The notes under the pieces are model-generated. The model was given only the letters and a program-made list of their open reading frames with translations. It searched no databases and was not told where the DNA came from. Of a stretch of DNA of 64,000 nt, positions 10,333 to 21,814 are shown one piece after another. Both the position numbers and the translations under genes were made by a program. This DNA is from Ahaetulla prasina. Taxonomy: Eukaryota > Chordata > Lepidosauria > Squamata > Colubridae. Where the stretch lies: the NCBI RefSeq assembly GCF_028640845.1, contig NC_080539.1:108174554-108238553 (forward strand), given 5' to 3'. How positions within the stretch are numbered: position 1 is the first letter of the stretch; the number at the start of each line of letters is the position of its first letter.

Positions 10333-10607
10333 TAGTTAGCAGTGATCACAACTTCAGTTTTTTTGTAGCCTAAAAAAAAACCCTAACAAACCAGCAATCG
10401 AACTTAAGTTTTCTTATTTCTAATTCTTTGAGGTAGGCCAGGCTATGGAACAAACAGTGCAAGGACTCCTGGAATTCTTCTTTACTGTTATAGGGTAGAA
10501 TAATAGAAATCTTGAAAGCTTGCTAGGGTTTCTTTCTCCCCTTGCTTACGCCAAATACCAGAAGCAAGACAGAATTGAGTCTCTTTCTTTCTTAGGGTTG
10601 AGTTGTC

Positions 10608-10860
10608 ATTAATCATAGAACACAGACTCAGAGGGTTGTATGGGACTTTGGAGGTCTTCTAGGACAACCCTCTGCTCAAGGCAGAAGAACTTATACCATC
10701 CCAGTCAAATGGTTGGCCAGTCTATTTTTGAAAACTTCTAGTAATGGAGTACCCGCAACTCCGGAGGCAAGTTGTTTCGTTGATTCATTGTTCTAACAAG
10801 TTTTGAAAAGTATCTCTGACTTTTCTATCTGGATGGATACAGCAAATTCCTAGGAAAGCT
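10608..10860 (-). mobile_element. CR1 LINE 3' end, 5'-truncated
   Basis: On the plus strand it begins aatcatagaacacagactcag and continues ggaggtcttctagg ... acttctagtaatggagtac, the reverse complement of the CR1 3' untranslated region with its octamer-type tail at the left. Confidence 0.82.
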
Positions 10861-12816
10861 TGATTTGGCAGCTGCAGACAGATGTTGCTGTATATGTATA
10901 CACAGGCATCCTAGTCCAAATCTTCTTTTTATCTTTCAGTCCAGATTTTGCAGTGCCATAATAGTACTGTAATAGCTACCTTCAAAGTATAACGCTAGCA
11001 GGGTAGGGAATATTCCCAGAAACTTTATTGACATAACAATGAAAATAAAGAAATAAACAGCCATCTATGTTCTTTAGTTTGTGAATATTACTCGGATTCT
11101 GATTTATGGAAATGTTTTCATTGTTAATTACTACTGTGGACAAGATAATGAATAACTGGAGAGGTGCAGCCTAGATGACCTTGTCTGTTCACCTTTGATA
11201 AACAGCACAATCGGTGCTTTCTCGACAGACTGATATGCTGAACAAAATGAATGCTTCTGAAATTCAAGTTCATTTTTCAATTAATGGGGATATTAAATAA
11301 TTAATCATGCAAAAGGAGGAAATAAAGGTCAGGACTACTTTATTTATCCCTTCAAACAACTTGCAGCTATGTAAGGATGGAATAAGGGACCTTTGCACTA
11401 TAAAATTAATCCTACCTGCTTGCAACACCGCCATCCATTTTCTTGTCTACAGTTCTCTAATTAATTATACTTAAAAGCAAGCACTCTTTCACTTTTATAA
11501 CTAGCAATTAGGCTTTCACTTTTATGTGGTTCCAATTGATAAATGGTTGAATGCTACACTGCATCTTCCTCATTAAGTTCGACAATGTAGCACGGATGTA
11601 TTTAAATCTATCCTCGTCTCCTGGGTGATTGCATGATGTCCATTGTTGTTCCAGAATGTGAGGGGGAAGTAAGTGTTTATGCTGAATCAGCTTCCTCTGG
11701 GGCTAGTGAATCACTGTCAAATTATTGGAAATATCAGGTTGGATCCATAGCGATAGTCTGTTCTTGTTCAAATCCCCTTGAATAGATGTTATTTTTTGGA
11801 ACGTTTTCACAATTGCATATTTGTCCCTTTGAACTGGTTGGTGTTCCACCTCTCCTTTTCTTTTTCTTTTTTTTAAAAAGACAATTGATTCCATGTTGCT
11901 GAAATCATGGACAAACACAAGGGTAAATAATAATTTTAAAAAAACCATGTTATCATTTCACTAGCGGTAAGGAGAGAAATGATAATAATGATACACGAGC
12001 ACATTTCACATGCCACATTTAAATATTCTGCTTAATGGGCAGGCGGTCCCTATCTCAACCATCAATGGCACATCCAGAGTCTTGACAGTCGTTGGCAGTC
12101 ATGCATACCAAACACCACAATTTCTCTTTCTTTGCTCTCCTTTTTTGTTCTCTTCTCCTGATTTAAAATCTTGATCCTCCGTGGGGAGAAGCCATCCTTG
12201 TAGAAGTAGGACTGCTGCATTGTAAAGGAAAGGGGGAAGGGAAAGGAAAAAGGGAGCTACTGGTGAATCCAGTATTCTCAGGAACGTCAGCTTCATGTCA
12301 TGTTTACAGGCATACTGATGCCAGATTTTGTTATCCATTCTGTCAGATATTGTTAAATTAATTATTGTTTTGTTAGTTGTTTGGGTGCCAGTATTTGTTT
12401 CCTGGCTTCTGTGCCAATATTATTGGGCTGATTTGTGATCTGCTGTTGGAGCTTTGTTTTGTTTTATGATGTACCATGCCTTGGTGATGGTGCATAATAA
12501 ACACATTATTAATGTTATTGCCTCTGAGGTAACCTCTGATTCAGTGACTCAGGCCAGGCATTTCCCTCTCCCCTTCCTCTATCATGTTGGTACAGAGTTT
12601 TGGCTTGCTTTCTTGAAACTGGCCATACCTCTAGGCATTGGCTGGAAGTTATCTCCTTGCCCTTTCTTCCAGCCATGCTTAAGAAATCCAACCAAAAATC
12701 CAGCTTGCTGAATAAAGAATCCAGTTGCAGAATTGTTGACATGTATTATTTCCCCCTCACAATTCCAAGGAGATTTCAAATGCAATAAAAAATAGATCCA
12801 CATTTTAACAAATGTG
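10861..12816. other. Anonymous intron sequence
   Basis: No recognised transposon or exon. Open frames at 11703-11948 and 12099-12338 (minus) show no family signature. Confidence 0.5.
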
Positions 12817-12922
12817 GCACCAAAAGTCGTAAAATGGGGCAAAACTCACTTAGCAAATTTCTCACTTAACAACATAAATTTTAGATTCAATTAGGGTCAT
12901 ACATTGAGGACTATCATTGTTT
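12817..12922. mobile_element. TA-flanked squamate MITE, 3' third only
   Basis: Retains gtcgtaaaatggggcaaaac through to acattgaggactatc, matching the last part of the family. Confidence 0.78.
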
Positions 12923-13166
12923 GATTTTGTTGTTAAATAATTTTACTACTGGTATCTATTACATTTTTGGGTAGACTCGTTCAAATGCTATATTCTATTT
13001 GCATTAGTATGTTTCTATCAGGATTGAAATACATGACAAAATCAATTAGTTAACCCTTTTTAATTTTGAAGTTCTTTCTCTTGCCATGAAAACTTTGTAG
13101 ATTTTCTTAACATCTAAACTTTGGACATTTATTATAAATAGATTACATAAATAATCATTTGAAATA

Positions 13167-13361
13167 CAGGTAGTCCTTGATTTACAACAGTTCACTTAGT
13201 GACCGTTGAACATTACAACATGCCCCCCACTGAAAAAAGTGACTTAAGACCATTTTTCAGACTTATGACCGCTGCAGCATCCTCATGGTCATATGATTTA
13301 CATTCAGATGCTTGACAACTGACTCACATTTATGACAATTGCAGTGTCCCAGGGTCATGTG
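13167..13361. mobile_element. TA-flanked squamate MITE, left part of a split copy
   Basis: Starts caggtagtccttgattt after TA and runs to cagggtcatgtg, where a LINE interrupts it. The rest resumes at 14048. Confidence 0.88.
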
Positions 13362-13857
13362 CACAGTCACTCACGCCCTTGTGACGTCTCGTCTGGACTA
13401 CTGCAATGCTCTCTACATGGGGCTCCCCTTGAGGGGCATCCGGAGGCTACAGTTAGTCCAGAATGCAGCTGCGCGGGTGATTGAGGGAGCCCCTCGTGGC
13501 TCCCGAGTGACACCTATCCTGCGCAGGCTGCACTGGCTACCTGTGGCCTTCCGGGTGCGCTTCAAGGTGTTGGTGAATGTCTTTAAAGCGCTCCATGGCA
13601 TAGGGCCGGGTTATTTACGGGACCGCCTGCTGCTACCGAATACCTCTCACCGACACGTGCGCTTTCACAGAGAGGGGCTCCTCAGGGTGCCATTGGCGCG
13701 ACAGTGTCATCTGGCGACACCCAGGGGAAGGGCCTTCTCTGTGGGGGCTCCCGCCCTCTGGAACGAACTCCCCCCAGGACTTCGTCAACTTCCGGACCTC
13801 CGAACCTTTCACCGCGAGCTTAAAACCTACTTATTCATCTGCGCTGGACTGGGTTAG
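13362..13857 (+). pseudogene. LINE ORF2 C-terminal fragment
   Basis: This is the C-terminal tail of a CR1/L2-type ORF2 protein, beyond the reverse transcriptase core. The frame is open from the truncation point through TSRLDYCNALYMGLPLRGIR and VQNAAARVIEG to LHWLPVAFRVRFKVLVNVFK, ALHGIGPGYLRDRL, ALWNELPPGL and a stop at 13857. These blocks (LDYCNALY, LQ.VQNAAAR, LHWLPV..R..FK) are the standard C-terminal signature of this LINE group. The catalytic and endonuclease domains were lost by 5' truncation. No frameshift is visible, so the insertion is fairly recent. Confidence 0.87.
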
Positions 13858-14047
13858 TGTTTTAATGGGTTTTAATGGGTTTTAGTTCTAAATTTTAATT
13901 GTGGCCAATTTTAATAAGTTTTTTAACTGTATTTTAATTTGTATTTATAGTATTGTATTTTTACTTGGCTGTGAACCGCCCTGAGTCCTTCGGGAGAAGG
14001 ACGGTATACAAATTTAAATAATAAATAAAAATAAATAAATAAATAAA
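13362..14047 (+). mobile_element. CR1/L2-group LINE, 5'-truncated, nested in a MITE
   Basis: Ends with the hallmark tail tgaaccgccctgagtcctt ... ggtatacaaatttaaataa and (aaat)n. It is inserted in the MITE with an exact 5-bp duplication, atgtg (13357-13361 and 14048-14052). Because the host MITE is otherwise continuous, the LINE is the younger insertion. A sister copy lies on the minus strand at 48003-48495. Confidence 0.87.
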
Positions 14048-14259
14048 ATGTGGTTATCTTTTGTCACATTCTGACAAAGAAAATCAACGGGGAAGCCAGA
14101 TTCACTTAACAACCAGGTTACTAATTTAACAACTGCAGTGATTCACTTAACAAAGGTGGAGAGAAAACTCATAAAATGGGGTAAAACTCGCTTAACAAAT
14201 TTCTCACTTAGCAACATAAATTTTGGGCTCAATTGTGGCCATAAACGGAGGACTACCAG
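14048..14259. mobile_element. TA-flanked squamate MITE, right part of the split copy
   Basis: Resumes at atgtggttatcttttgtcac and ends gaggactaccag followed by TA. Confidence 0.86.
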
Positions 14260-14639
14260 TAAACTTAATGTTCATAGTGCCTTGTTTGGCTGCACATTTG
14301 AATCGATTAATTTCATAGGGAAGAATGCTCATTTGGTTAGCTAATTTGTCCATTTCCAAATTTTCATTAACAGGAATTAATCCATTAAGGGAAAAAGATG
14401 TGAAACTAGGAAATTGATCTGAAGTTAAAATATGGGAAGACAATTTCAGACCACAGTTGCATGTGGATTCCACATGTCTCTTTTATGATCTTTACAGCAC
14501 TCTTTAATGCAGTTACTAAGAAATTGGATACTTAGTATTGTATGGATTTGAATATAAATCATATGGTAGTTTAAGGGAAGGATATGTTCTGCTCAGATGT
14601 GGCTTATAAGAAACAGTTTGGCAGAACCTTTGGAATAGC
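14260..14639. other. Anonymous intron sequence
   Basis: Nothing recognised. Confidence 0.55.
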
Positions 14640-14878
14640 AATAGTGATAGCACATAGATTTATATAACGCTACACAGTGCTTTACAGCCCTCTCTAAGTG
14701 GTTTACAGAATCAGCATATTGCCCCAACAATCTGGGTTTTCATTTTACTGACCTTGGAAGGATGGGAAGGCTGAGTTAACTTTGAGCCAGTGAGATTTGA
14801 ACTGCCAAATTGCTGGCAACAGGCAGTCAGCAGAAGTAATCTGCAGTACTGCATTCCAACCACTGCGCCACCAAGGAA
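14640..14878 (-). mobile_element. MIR-like tRNA-derived SINE
   Basis: Read on the minus strand, it starts ttccttggtggcgcagtggt (box A), has a box B-like ggcagttcaaatctcactgg, a core with gtaaaatgaaaacccagatt, and ends taaaccacttagagagggct ... atataaatctatgtgctatc. The core resembles the MIR/CORE-SINE family and the 3' end resembles L2/CR1 tails. The same 3' end reappears around the Tc1 insertion at 51544. Confidence 0.75.
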
Positions 14879-15106
14879 TGCATTGGCTTGTCTTGAGTTC
14901 AAAATAAAATACTTTCCCCATAGTTGGATGATTCAAGCAAAGCTGACAAACAAGTATAGGCTTTGTTCTCACATTCAGTGTCTTGTCTCAGTTGTCTCTG
15001 CTTCTTCCTGTTGGTGCCCAGACAAGCTGTCCTCTGGGGTGTTCTAACTAATTCTTTTCCCAGATATGGACATTCTTTCTTTTTTAGATAACTGATATGC
15101 TCTAGG

Positions 15107-15512
15107 TCAGTGATGGCTAACCTTTTCCGGACCGAGTGCTCAGACTGTGTGCATATGGGCGCGAATGTGTACACATGTGCCTGAACCCTCAAAATGCAAT
15201 GTGCACACACACCCTGCACATGCGCCCTATCCATGCATGCATGTGCACCCCAATGCACATGCTCCACACCTGCGCATGTGCGTGCGCCCCCTGCGTGCCC
15301 ATCACATACAAGTGCAGCCCCCTGCACATGCCCTCCATGCATGTGCCCTGTCCCTGACGTGTGGCATGCACGTCAGAGACCGGAAGACCAACTGGCCAGC
15401 AGGAGGCGCATGCGCATGCATGCCAGAGCTAAACTGGGCTGACAGCTCGCGTGCCCACAGAGAGGGCACTGTGTGCCACTTCTGGCACGCATGTTATAGG
15501 TTCGCCATCACG
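15107..15512. mobile_element. hAT-type element, 406 bp, CpG/GC-rich
   Basis: Ends tcagtgatggctaacc and ggttcgccatcacg with an exact 8-bp target duplication, gctctagg (15099-15106, 15513-15520). The interior alternates tgcacatgcgc-like segments that generate chance open frames on both strands. Same family as 45839-46551 and 60242-60582. Confidence 0.88.
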
Positions 15513-15528
15513 GCTCTAGGTTCAGATA

Positions 15529-15893
15529 CAGGTGTATCCTCAACTTACAGCCATACATTTAGCAACTATTCAAAGTTACGATGGCATTGAAAAAAAGTGA
15601 CTCATGACCAGTCTTCAAACTTACAACTGTTGTAGCATCTCCATGCTCAAAATGTGGGTGCCTTATTTACAATGGATGCAGCGTCCCGGGATCATGTGAT
15701 CCACATTTGTAACTTTGCCAGCTAGCTTCTGGCAAATAAGTCAATGGGGGAAGCTGGATTCGCTTAACATCCGCACAACTTACTTAACAGCTGCAGTGAT
15801 TCACAACAGCCATGGAAAAAAGGTTGTAAAACCAGGCACAATTTGCTTAACAGCAGAAATTCTGGTCCCAATTGTAGTCATGACTACTACCTG
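15529..15893. mobile_element. TA-flanked squamate MITE, copy
   Basis: Starts caggtgtatcctcaactta after TA and ends gtcatgactactacctg. Contains the family landmarks; the right flanking TA is altered. Confidence 0.82.
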
Positions 15894-16473
15894 CACACTA
15901 ATACATCACCAGCCACAATGTGACCCCTCCTCTCTCTGAATTCTGTTTTTCAGTTAACAACTAAATCAGTTGTGAATTTATTTTATAAGCTAGAAGTTTT
16001 CGTTTCTCTCCTGAGTACGAGCAGGGAGAAAAAATTAAATTCTGATTCTGATTACAACTCTGCTTCTCTCTGAACATATTTCGGAAGGAAACATTTGCAC
16101 TTTCCAAACAATTCTATGTGACTTTCCTTTCACATTTCCTACTCTTCACAGCTGCCTGTAGTGCAAACATAGTTGTCATAGCAGGAGAGCAGAGATCCTT
16201 GTGTAATTTAGTTACTGGCTAAACAAAGCTGAAGAGGAGAGATAAAAGGTCATTTCTTGCTGTGGAGATTTAGGAGCCAAGGAATCTGTATCAAGTGTTT
16301 AAATTTTGTTCTATATCTGTAAAGACACAACATATGCCTAAAATGTTAAAACTATTAAAGACTTTCTCAATATTGGGACAATTTGTTTTATGATTGTTTG
16401 AAAAGTGATTCAGCTTAAGCAGATATAAAATGATGAGTCTTTTTCCTCTAAAATCCTAATTTCATATTTGTAT
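15894..16473. other. Anonymous intron sequence
   Basis: Nothing recognised. Confidence 0.55.
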
Positions 16474-16494
16474 GTGTATGTATGTATGTATGTA

Positions 16495-16552
<58 letters not shown>

Positions 16553-16573
16553 CATACATATATATATATATAT
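16474..16573. repeat. (TG)n-(TA)n compound microsatellite
   Basis: (tatg)n, about 22 TG units, then tacatacata and (ta)n. It forms the outer edge of the inverted structure that follows; the mirror (AC)n lies at 16933. Confidence 0.95.
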
Positions 16574-16650
16574 TTGTTTTCTGAGGTTTTCACGGGTGTT
16601 TGTATATAGGCCTTTGGTTGTTCGGGTTTTCTCCCGTGTAAAATTGGAAG

Positions 16651-16695
16651 TGTCTTGGCGACGTTTCGACGAAGTCTCATTCGTCATCTTCAGGC
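16651..16695 (-). ncRNA. Hammerhead-ribozyme-like motif of a Penelope element
   Basis: On the minus strand it reads ctgaaga, then a 6-bp stem gacgaa/ttcgtc, then gaaac and gtc. This is the order CUGANGA - stem II - GAAA - cleavage triplet GUC. Stem III is reduced to almost nothing, as reported for Penelope-associated hammerhead variants. One extra U lies between the A of CUGAAGA and stem II, and stem I can form only about two pairs (gc with gc), so activity is uncertain. The inverted partner on the plus strand (16766-16783) is broken after gacgaat by the (AT)n expansion. Confidence 0.55.
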
Positions 16696-16779
16696 TTCAG
16701 CTTCGTGCTTCTGGGAGCAAGAAACAGCTGCGATCACACATTGCTCCCAGAAGCACCGCTGAAGCCTGAAGATGACGAA

Positions 16780-16781
<2 letters not shown>

Positions 16782-16850
<69 letters not shown>
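16782..16850. repeat. (AT)n microsatellite
   Basis: About 34 AT units inside the right arm of the Penelope terminus. Confidence 0.97.
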
Positions 16851-16852
<2 letters not shown>

Positions 16853-16929
16853 TCTTTGGTTATTCGGGTTTTCTCCCGCGTAAAATTACCAAAGACTTAC
16901 ATACAAACACCCGCGAAAACCCCAGAAAA

Positions 16930-16932
<3 letters not shown>

Positions 16933-16970
<38 letters not shown>
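16933..16970. repeat. (AC)n microsatellite
   Basis: About 19 units, mirror counterpart of the (TG)n at 16500. Confidence 0.96.
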
Positions 16971-16972
<2 letters not shown>

Positions 16973-17097
16973 CCTGACTTAATTCTTAATTCTTAGATAC
17001 TTTTTAGATTGTAAATTGTGAATGTGGAAATGATGTGGAAACGAGATAATGAGATTAAATCCATTAGCAAGTACACTTTTTACTCTTCTTCCTAAAC

Positions 17098-17360
17098 ATG
17101 AATGTTTTTAGTTATAGACGTAACATTTTCTACATTCTAGAGCAAATATTTGGTAAATTCCTCAACGTAACGATACCCATGTTTAACAACAAGACCTTAA
17201 CAGAGAAAGAATGGGGCAAAATGCACGATTTCCACAATAATATTTCTCCTGATGAACTTCTCTTTTTAAGTAGCAATGATAAACCTATTGCAAATGAGTT
17301 CAGGAAGAACATCAGACTGCCTCTTCCAAATGATATCCTTTGCTGCCAAATAAGTCCTTT
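17098..17360 (+). other. Unrecognised open segment interrupted by an LTR
   Basis: From ATG 17098 the frame is open for about 85 codons before an LTR insertion at 17361; the frame then continues by chance into the LTR. The peptide (ending EFRKNIRLPLPNDILCCQI) is not obviously low-complexity, but I do not recognise it, and no splice signals or downstream continuation after 17983 are evident. It may be a decayed transposon or retropseudogene piece, or chance. Confidence 0.25.
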
Positions 17361-17977
17361 TGTTCTGTCCCCTCCCTTCCTTCCCAAAACAATACGCCAG
17401 CCATGTATTTACACTTGGCCGGGTTCCTTCTGGCAACAAAAGTTCTGGCAACGTTCCTTCACGTGCCAGCCAAGTCCTTATCAAGTAGCAGCGTGCCGAC
17501 AGACCATTGCCAGGGCAACCAGGAGTCTGAAGGATGATCTAAAGTATTCACAAGTAATCCCAGCCTTCAGTCCAAAGCAGTCAAAGAGCCAGTAGTCCGT
17601 AACTTTGTCCGACACAAGGGCACACAGAGCACTCTCCCTGCTTTTATCCCTGTGGGGTGTGGCTCCATGACTCAGCACTCCCTGGGCCTGCCCCACCTTT
17701 TCTGTTGCTGCGCATGCTTATCTCGATGTCACTGTTTTGCATCTAGCCAAGATTGATCCTCAGCAGCTGGTTCTTGGGGCATTGCCAGGGAGGAGGAGGG
17801 GTCGGGGGAAAGCGGCCTTGTCAGCTCCTCCTCCTCCTCCTGGCCTACAGCTGGAATCTGGGATGGTGCCAGGGAGGAGGAAGATCTGGGGGGGAAGGAG
17901 GCCTTGCCAGCTCTTCCTCCTCACTCTCCGAGTCATCCTGCTTCAGGAGGCCAGGCCCGGGGGCCAGAGCCACAACA
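17361..17977 (-). mobile_element. Solo LTR, 617 bp
   Basis: Read on the minus strand it starts TGTTGTGG and ends GACAGAACA (TG...CA), with an exact 5-bp target duplication (ccttt on the plus strand, 17356-17360 and 17978-17982). It has a TATA box (ataaaagcagg, about 17640) and a coding-like Glu/Ser/Leu-rich GC segment. No internal retroviral region is attached. The homologous LTR at 41506 is on the plus strand. A 5-bp duplication fits Ty3/Gypsy or a class III-type ERV; the superfamily is unresolved. Confidence 0.87.
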
Positions 17978-17982
17978 CCTTT

Positions 17983-19794
17983 CAACAAGGAATGGATGGA
18001 ATCATTCAGTGATTATTAAAGAGCCAACTCCATCATTGCATTATATATTTAATGCCTGTCGCCAACTGGCAAGCCAAATTTATTCAAGTTTACTTCATGG
18101 CTCATCCACACAGCATAGAATTGAGAATGGGTACACTCCATCATGATTCAACATGAGATTATTGAATTACTGGAGAAACTACTATGATGCCAAAATACAT
18201 TCATTGCCACCCTTCATTTTGCATAAGAACAATTTTGAGACATGCCAGAAGCTTCCATTATCATTGGTCCCAATTGGAGACCAGCATTTGAAAAATGGAT
18301 GAATATTTAATTCCCAACAAAATCACCAACATTATACCAAACAACAATGAAACTGAACCCACATCACACATTATGTGAGAAAAACGATGAGTTGGTTTGC
18401 AAATAATTTCAGATCCCTTTGTTCCTATGACAGCTTTGAATATAATACTTTTCTTTCCTCTTGGAGATGATGGATGGCACCAACCCCCAAATGACGAACA
18501 AGAAACTAATGGTAATGTGCTACTATACATATTGAATGAGAATAATAACTTCTAAGAAGATAATGTTTACTCCAGCAATATGTGGTTGACGTACTGCTAA
18601 GTTTGAAGGTGAGAAGCTTAGTTACACAATACCAATCTACCCATGGTCATTCTGTTTCTCTGTTTAGATAAGGAAATACTTCTGAAAGGATGGCCCAACA
18701 GGGCATGGGTTGTCAAGTTAATGAATGGAATTTTTATGACCTCCAGAACAGTATTGGTTTCAGATTTTTCCCCCTCTTAGTTTTAAGTTAGTGCCTATTT
18801 ATATAAGCGTCTTAAAGTAAAGCCCACTGTTATGCTTACTAAGTTTCAAGCCCTCTTGAATTTCCTGGCTCTGTTTCTTTATTTTGTCTTTCCAATGGCC
18901 ATCTTGCTTAGAAGGAAGAAGATGGAATTCTTGCTCCAGAGTTTGTAAGATAAGGGTGAGATTGATGGTGCAACAATCAGATTTTTCTATCTTGTTGTCC
19001 TTTGCAAGATACTTTTAAGTTGCTGGAGGGTATCTTTGTCCTGTCCTACAGTGGTAGTTCAGTTCCTTTCGTGCTCAGTGCTGCCTTATCTTTTCAGTTT
19101 GATGTTCTGTCTGAACATGACTGATTGAAAGTATACATAATAGAAGCCTTTAGAGCTCTGGTTTATATTTCAGTATTGGAAAATTCTGACCTTTGTGTTC
19201 ACACAGGTAGCAACTGTACATTTAAATTCAGCCCCTAAAGACAGCCAAGCTTTCAGAAGTTAGAGGTTCTGCTTTTAATCAAGGCATGTTGCTGTTTGAA
19301 AACCTTCTGGTGGAAAATGCAACGGAGATCGAAGAAATAAGTCATGACCCCCTGTAATCAAGCAGGTTTCTTTCTCTCTTTGGATAGACTTGATTATTTA
19401 ATCCCGAAAAGCTGCTAAGTCACCTTTCCCACCCATCAGCTGCAGTAAAAGACACTAATGTAATGAACCATTAAAATGCTGATAAGCTTTATCCTTGTTT
19501 TCTGTTTACAAAATAAAGATTTCATAGTCTTCCTATATTTTTTATACCTGACTAGAAAGGTATTAGGGCAGTATAGCTATTAAATTGGCATAATGAAGAC
19601 AGTTAACTATTAAATATCTCATCAAAAATGGAACAAGCGGAAGAATTATCAGTTGCCACCACCTTGCTCACTTACCATATTTCTCCTTACCTCAAAAAAC
19701 TTGCTAAATGGATGAAATTTGCAATGGCCATTCATTTCTTCCTATCACTGTGATTTCTGCTGTTTGGAAAGATTTCAGAAATAATTTCCCCTTC
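17983..19794. other. Anonymous intron sequence
   Basis: No recognised repeat or exon; 18261-18530 (minus open frame) shows no family signature. Confidence 0.5.
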
Positions 19795-19890
19795 TTCCTA
19801 GGGCTGAGAGAGAGTTACCTGCCTGAGGTCACCAACTTTGTGCCTAAGATGGGACTAGAATTCAGAGTCTCACTAGACCAATCTGGTGCT
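19795..19890 (-). mobile_element. Fragment of an ancient tRNA-derived SINE
   Basis: Contains gggctgagagagagttacct ... aggtcaccaactttg ... gggactagaattcagagtct, the reverse complement of a SINE whose better copy is at 60655-60845. Related pieces lie at 25325 and 43937. Confidence 0.6.
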
Positions 19891-20344
19891 TGTACGCCCC
19901 TCCCCCAATTCTTTGACTCCCTCTCTTTCTCTTTCTCTCTCTGTCCACAGCCACCCACCCACCCACCCACACAGAAAATGGATATGAGATAGGAAGCACC
20001 AAGATAGAATCACTTTGGTTGGTAGGTGCTTATTTTGCTATTCTCAGAAGAGGCAATGGAAGATTAGCTTTATCCTCCTGCCTTGCCTTTTCCATTTCCA
20101 GGTTGCTCTTTCTCGTCTGCATATTCTTCTAGGTGTGGGTTTAGGATGGTTGTGCTTCTGTTGGATATATCTGGCATTTTGGGGAGGGAAGACTTCTCAT
20201 CTTTTTTATCTTTTTTCTTATTCCCTTGTTTTTAAAATAAGTTTATTATGTTGTATTTTCCTATTAACTTTAGTTTTATTGTATATTGCCTGGTTTGGAA
20301 TTGACCTGTGCTTACATTAAATGATAAAAATAATATTAATAATT

Positions 20345-20640
20345 CCAGAATTGACTCAACACCTCAGACATGCTGACTGTTGATCATATAGATAAAGAAG
20401 TCTGGATAGTGGACATTTGCAATATCTGGAGAGAGCAGTAAAAAAGAGAAAGAACTGGAGGAAATCACCAAATATAAAGACTTGCAAATAGAAATAGAAT
20501 GACTATGATAGAAGAATGCAAAGACAGTACTAACAGTGATAGACACCTTGCATACAGTCCCAAAATAACGGGGGGGGGGACCCACTTGAACACCATCAGC
20601 ATTGACAAAATCACCTTCACCTAATCATGCTTTTCCTATA
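20345..20640 (+). pseudogene. Non-LTR retrotransposon ORF2 C-terminal remnant
   Basis: Interrupted plus-strand translation shows DHIDKEVWIVDI, then LEEITKYKDLQIEIE, then VLTVIDTLHTVPK and LNTISIDKIT. This order (VDIA, EK..KY.DL..E.ER, V..V..ALG.VPK, L..I.....I) is a C-terminal block I associate with ORF2 proteins of some vertebrate LINEs. Several stops and frameshifts break it. I cannot name the clade with confidence. Confidence 0.55.
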
Positions 20641-21236
20641 TCTAAAATGTCTCAGGTTTGGTTTTTTTCACCATTAAGAATCTGAAATATCCTTTGATAG
20701 TGCATCAGAAGTGACACTAAGGTACCCTAGAAAAATGTGGAGAGGAAAAACTTCTGCAATCTGCTGATCAGCAAGTACTGGAGAGAAATTAGAACTTGGC
20801 CAGTGTGTGTGTGTATAAACACATATACTGTGCACACATTCCATGTATACTATATGGATATACAGAGAGATTGGTCACAAGGTGCTAATGATTTTTAGGT
20901 TAAGGTAGAAATAAAGCATAAAATTGCTTCGTGGATTCCTGCTCAGTTGCAAACCATCTTATATAAAGTGTGAAATCCTGTTCAGCCCCAGTTAGCGCTT
21001 CTTATTTAGATGTACCTTTTTTATTTGGGCATGAGGGAAAATAAATAAAAATAATTATAATTGTTTGCCCCAGTTTTCTCCCATTCATAATTTATGTGTA
21101 TTTCACAGGTTGGGCCATGACTGCTCATTTAAGCACCAGTGTGCTATTCTATTAGTTTTAGCTGCTTAGCACTTGAGTGATAAATATATAATGAGAAGTG
21201 GGTGGGAAAAAGGGAGAATAATAATAAAAATGTTTA
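20641..21236. other. Anonymous intron sequence
   Basis: Short (TG)n run near 20804; nothing else recognised. Confidence 0.55.
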
Positions 21237-21620
21237 TAGGTTGTCCTCGACCTATGATCACAATTGAGCCCAGAATTTATGTTGCTAAGTGAGGAGTTTT
21301 GCATCATTTTAGGACTTTTCTTGCCACATTTGTGAAATGAATCCTTGCAGTTGTTAAATTGGTCATGTAGTTGTTAGGTGAATCTGGAGTCGCCATTGAA
21401 TTTGCTTGTCAGAAGGTTGAAAAAGGAGATTACATGACCCCAGGACACTGCAACTGTTATAAATATGAACCAGTTGTCCAGCCATCCGAATGTCAATCAT
21501 GTGACCATGGGGATGCTGTAATGGTCATAAGTGTGAAAAATGGTCATAAGCCACTTTTTTCAGTGCTGTTGTAACTTGGAATGATCACTAACCGAACTGC
21601 TGTAAGTCAAGGAGTACCTG
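21237..21620. mobile_element. TA-flanked squamate MITE, reverse-oriented copy
   Basis: Starts taggttgtcctcgacctat and ends gtaagtcaaggagtacctg followed by TA. Orientation is opposite to the copy at 6176. Confidence 0.85.
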
Positions 21621-21814
21621 TAGTCTGTGAAACACTTAATTAAAACAGCCCACTTTCCAAAATGTGTGCGTCTGTGTTTAAGACAGTTCAGCTGTGTAAT
21701 TCTAAAAAGATAGGACTGAGCTAGATGGGCAAGTGAAGTTGGCTCTGTGGTAAGGCAAGGGTGAAGGAGTCAGAAGCAGGCTGGGAGCCAATGCACAGTC
21801 TGAGCGTATTCATT

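Larger units (their letters stand above)
16574..16932. mobile_element. Penelope-type inverted terminal structure, family A
   Basis: Two inverted copies of a Penelope-like terminus. A perfect 15-bp inverted repeat, tgcttctgggagcaa / ttgctcccagaagca (16707-16721 and 16741-16755), surrounds a 20-base spacer. Outside it, gctgaagcctgaagatgacg occurs on the minus strand (left) and plus strand (right). The distal segments (ggttttctcccg, tgtttgtatataggcctttg) also recur inverted at 16853-16930. A 70-bp (AT)n array has expanded inside the right arm. The stretch agaaacagctgcgatcacac is shared with the end of the Penelope fragment at 63087, which ties this to that family. Confidence 0.68.

Noticed and set aside
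15136..15590. 147-codon Cys/His-rich ORFs on both strands
   Set aside because: They arise from tgcacatg-type repeats in a hAT element with exact 8-bp target duplications; no protein family pattern.
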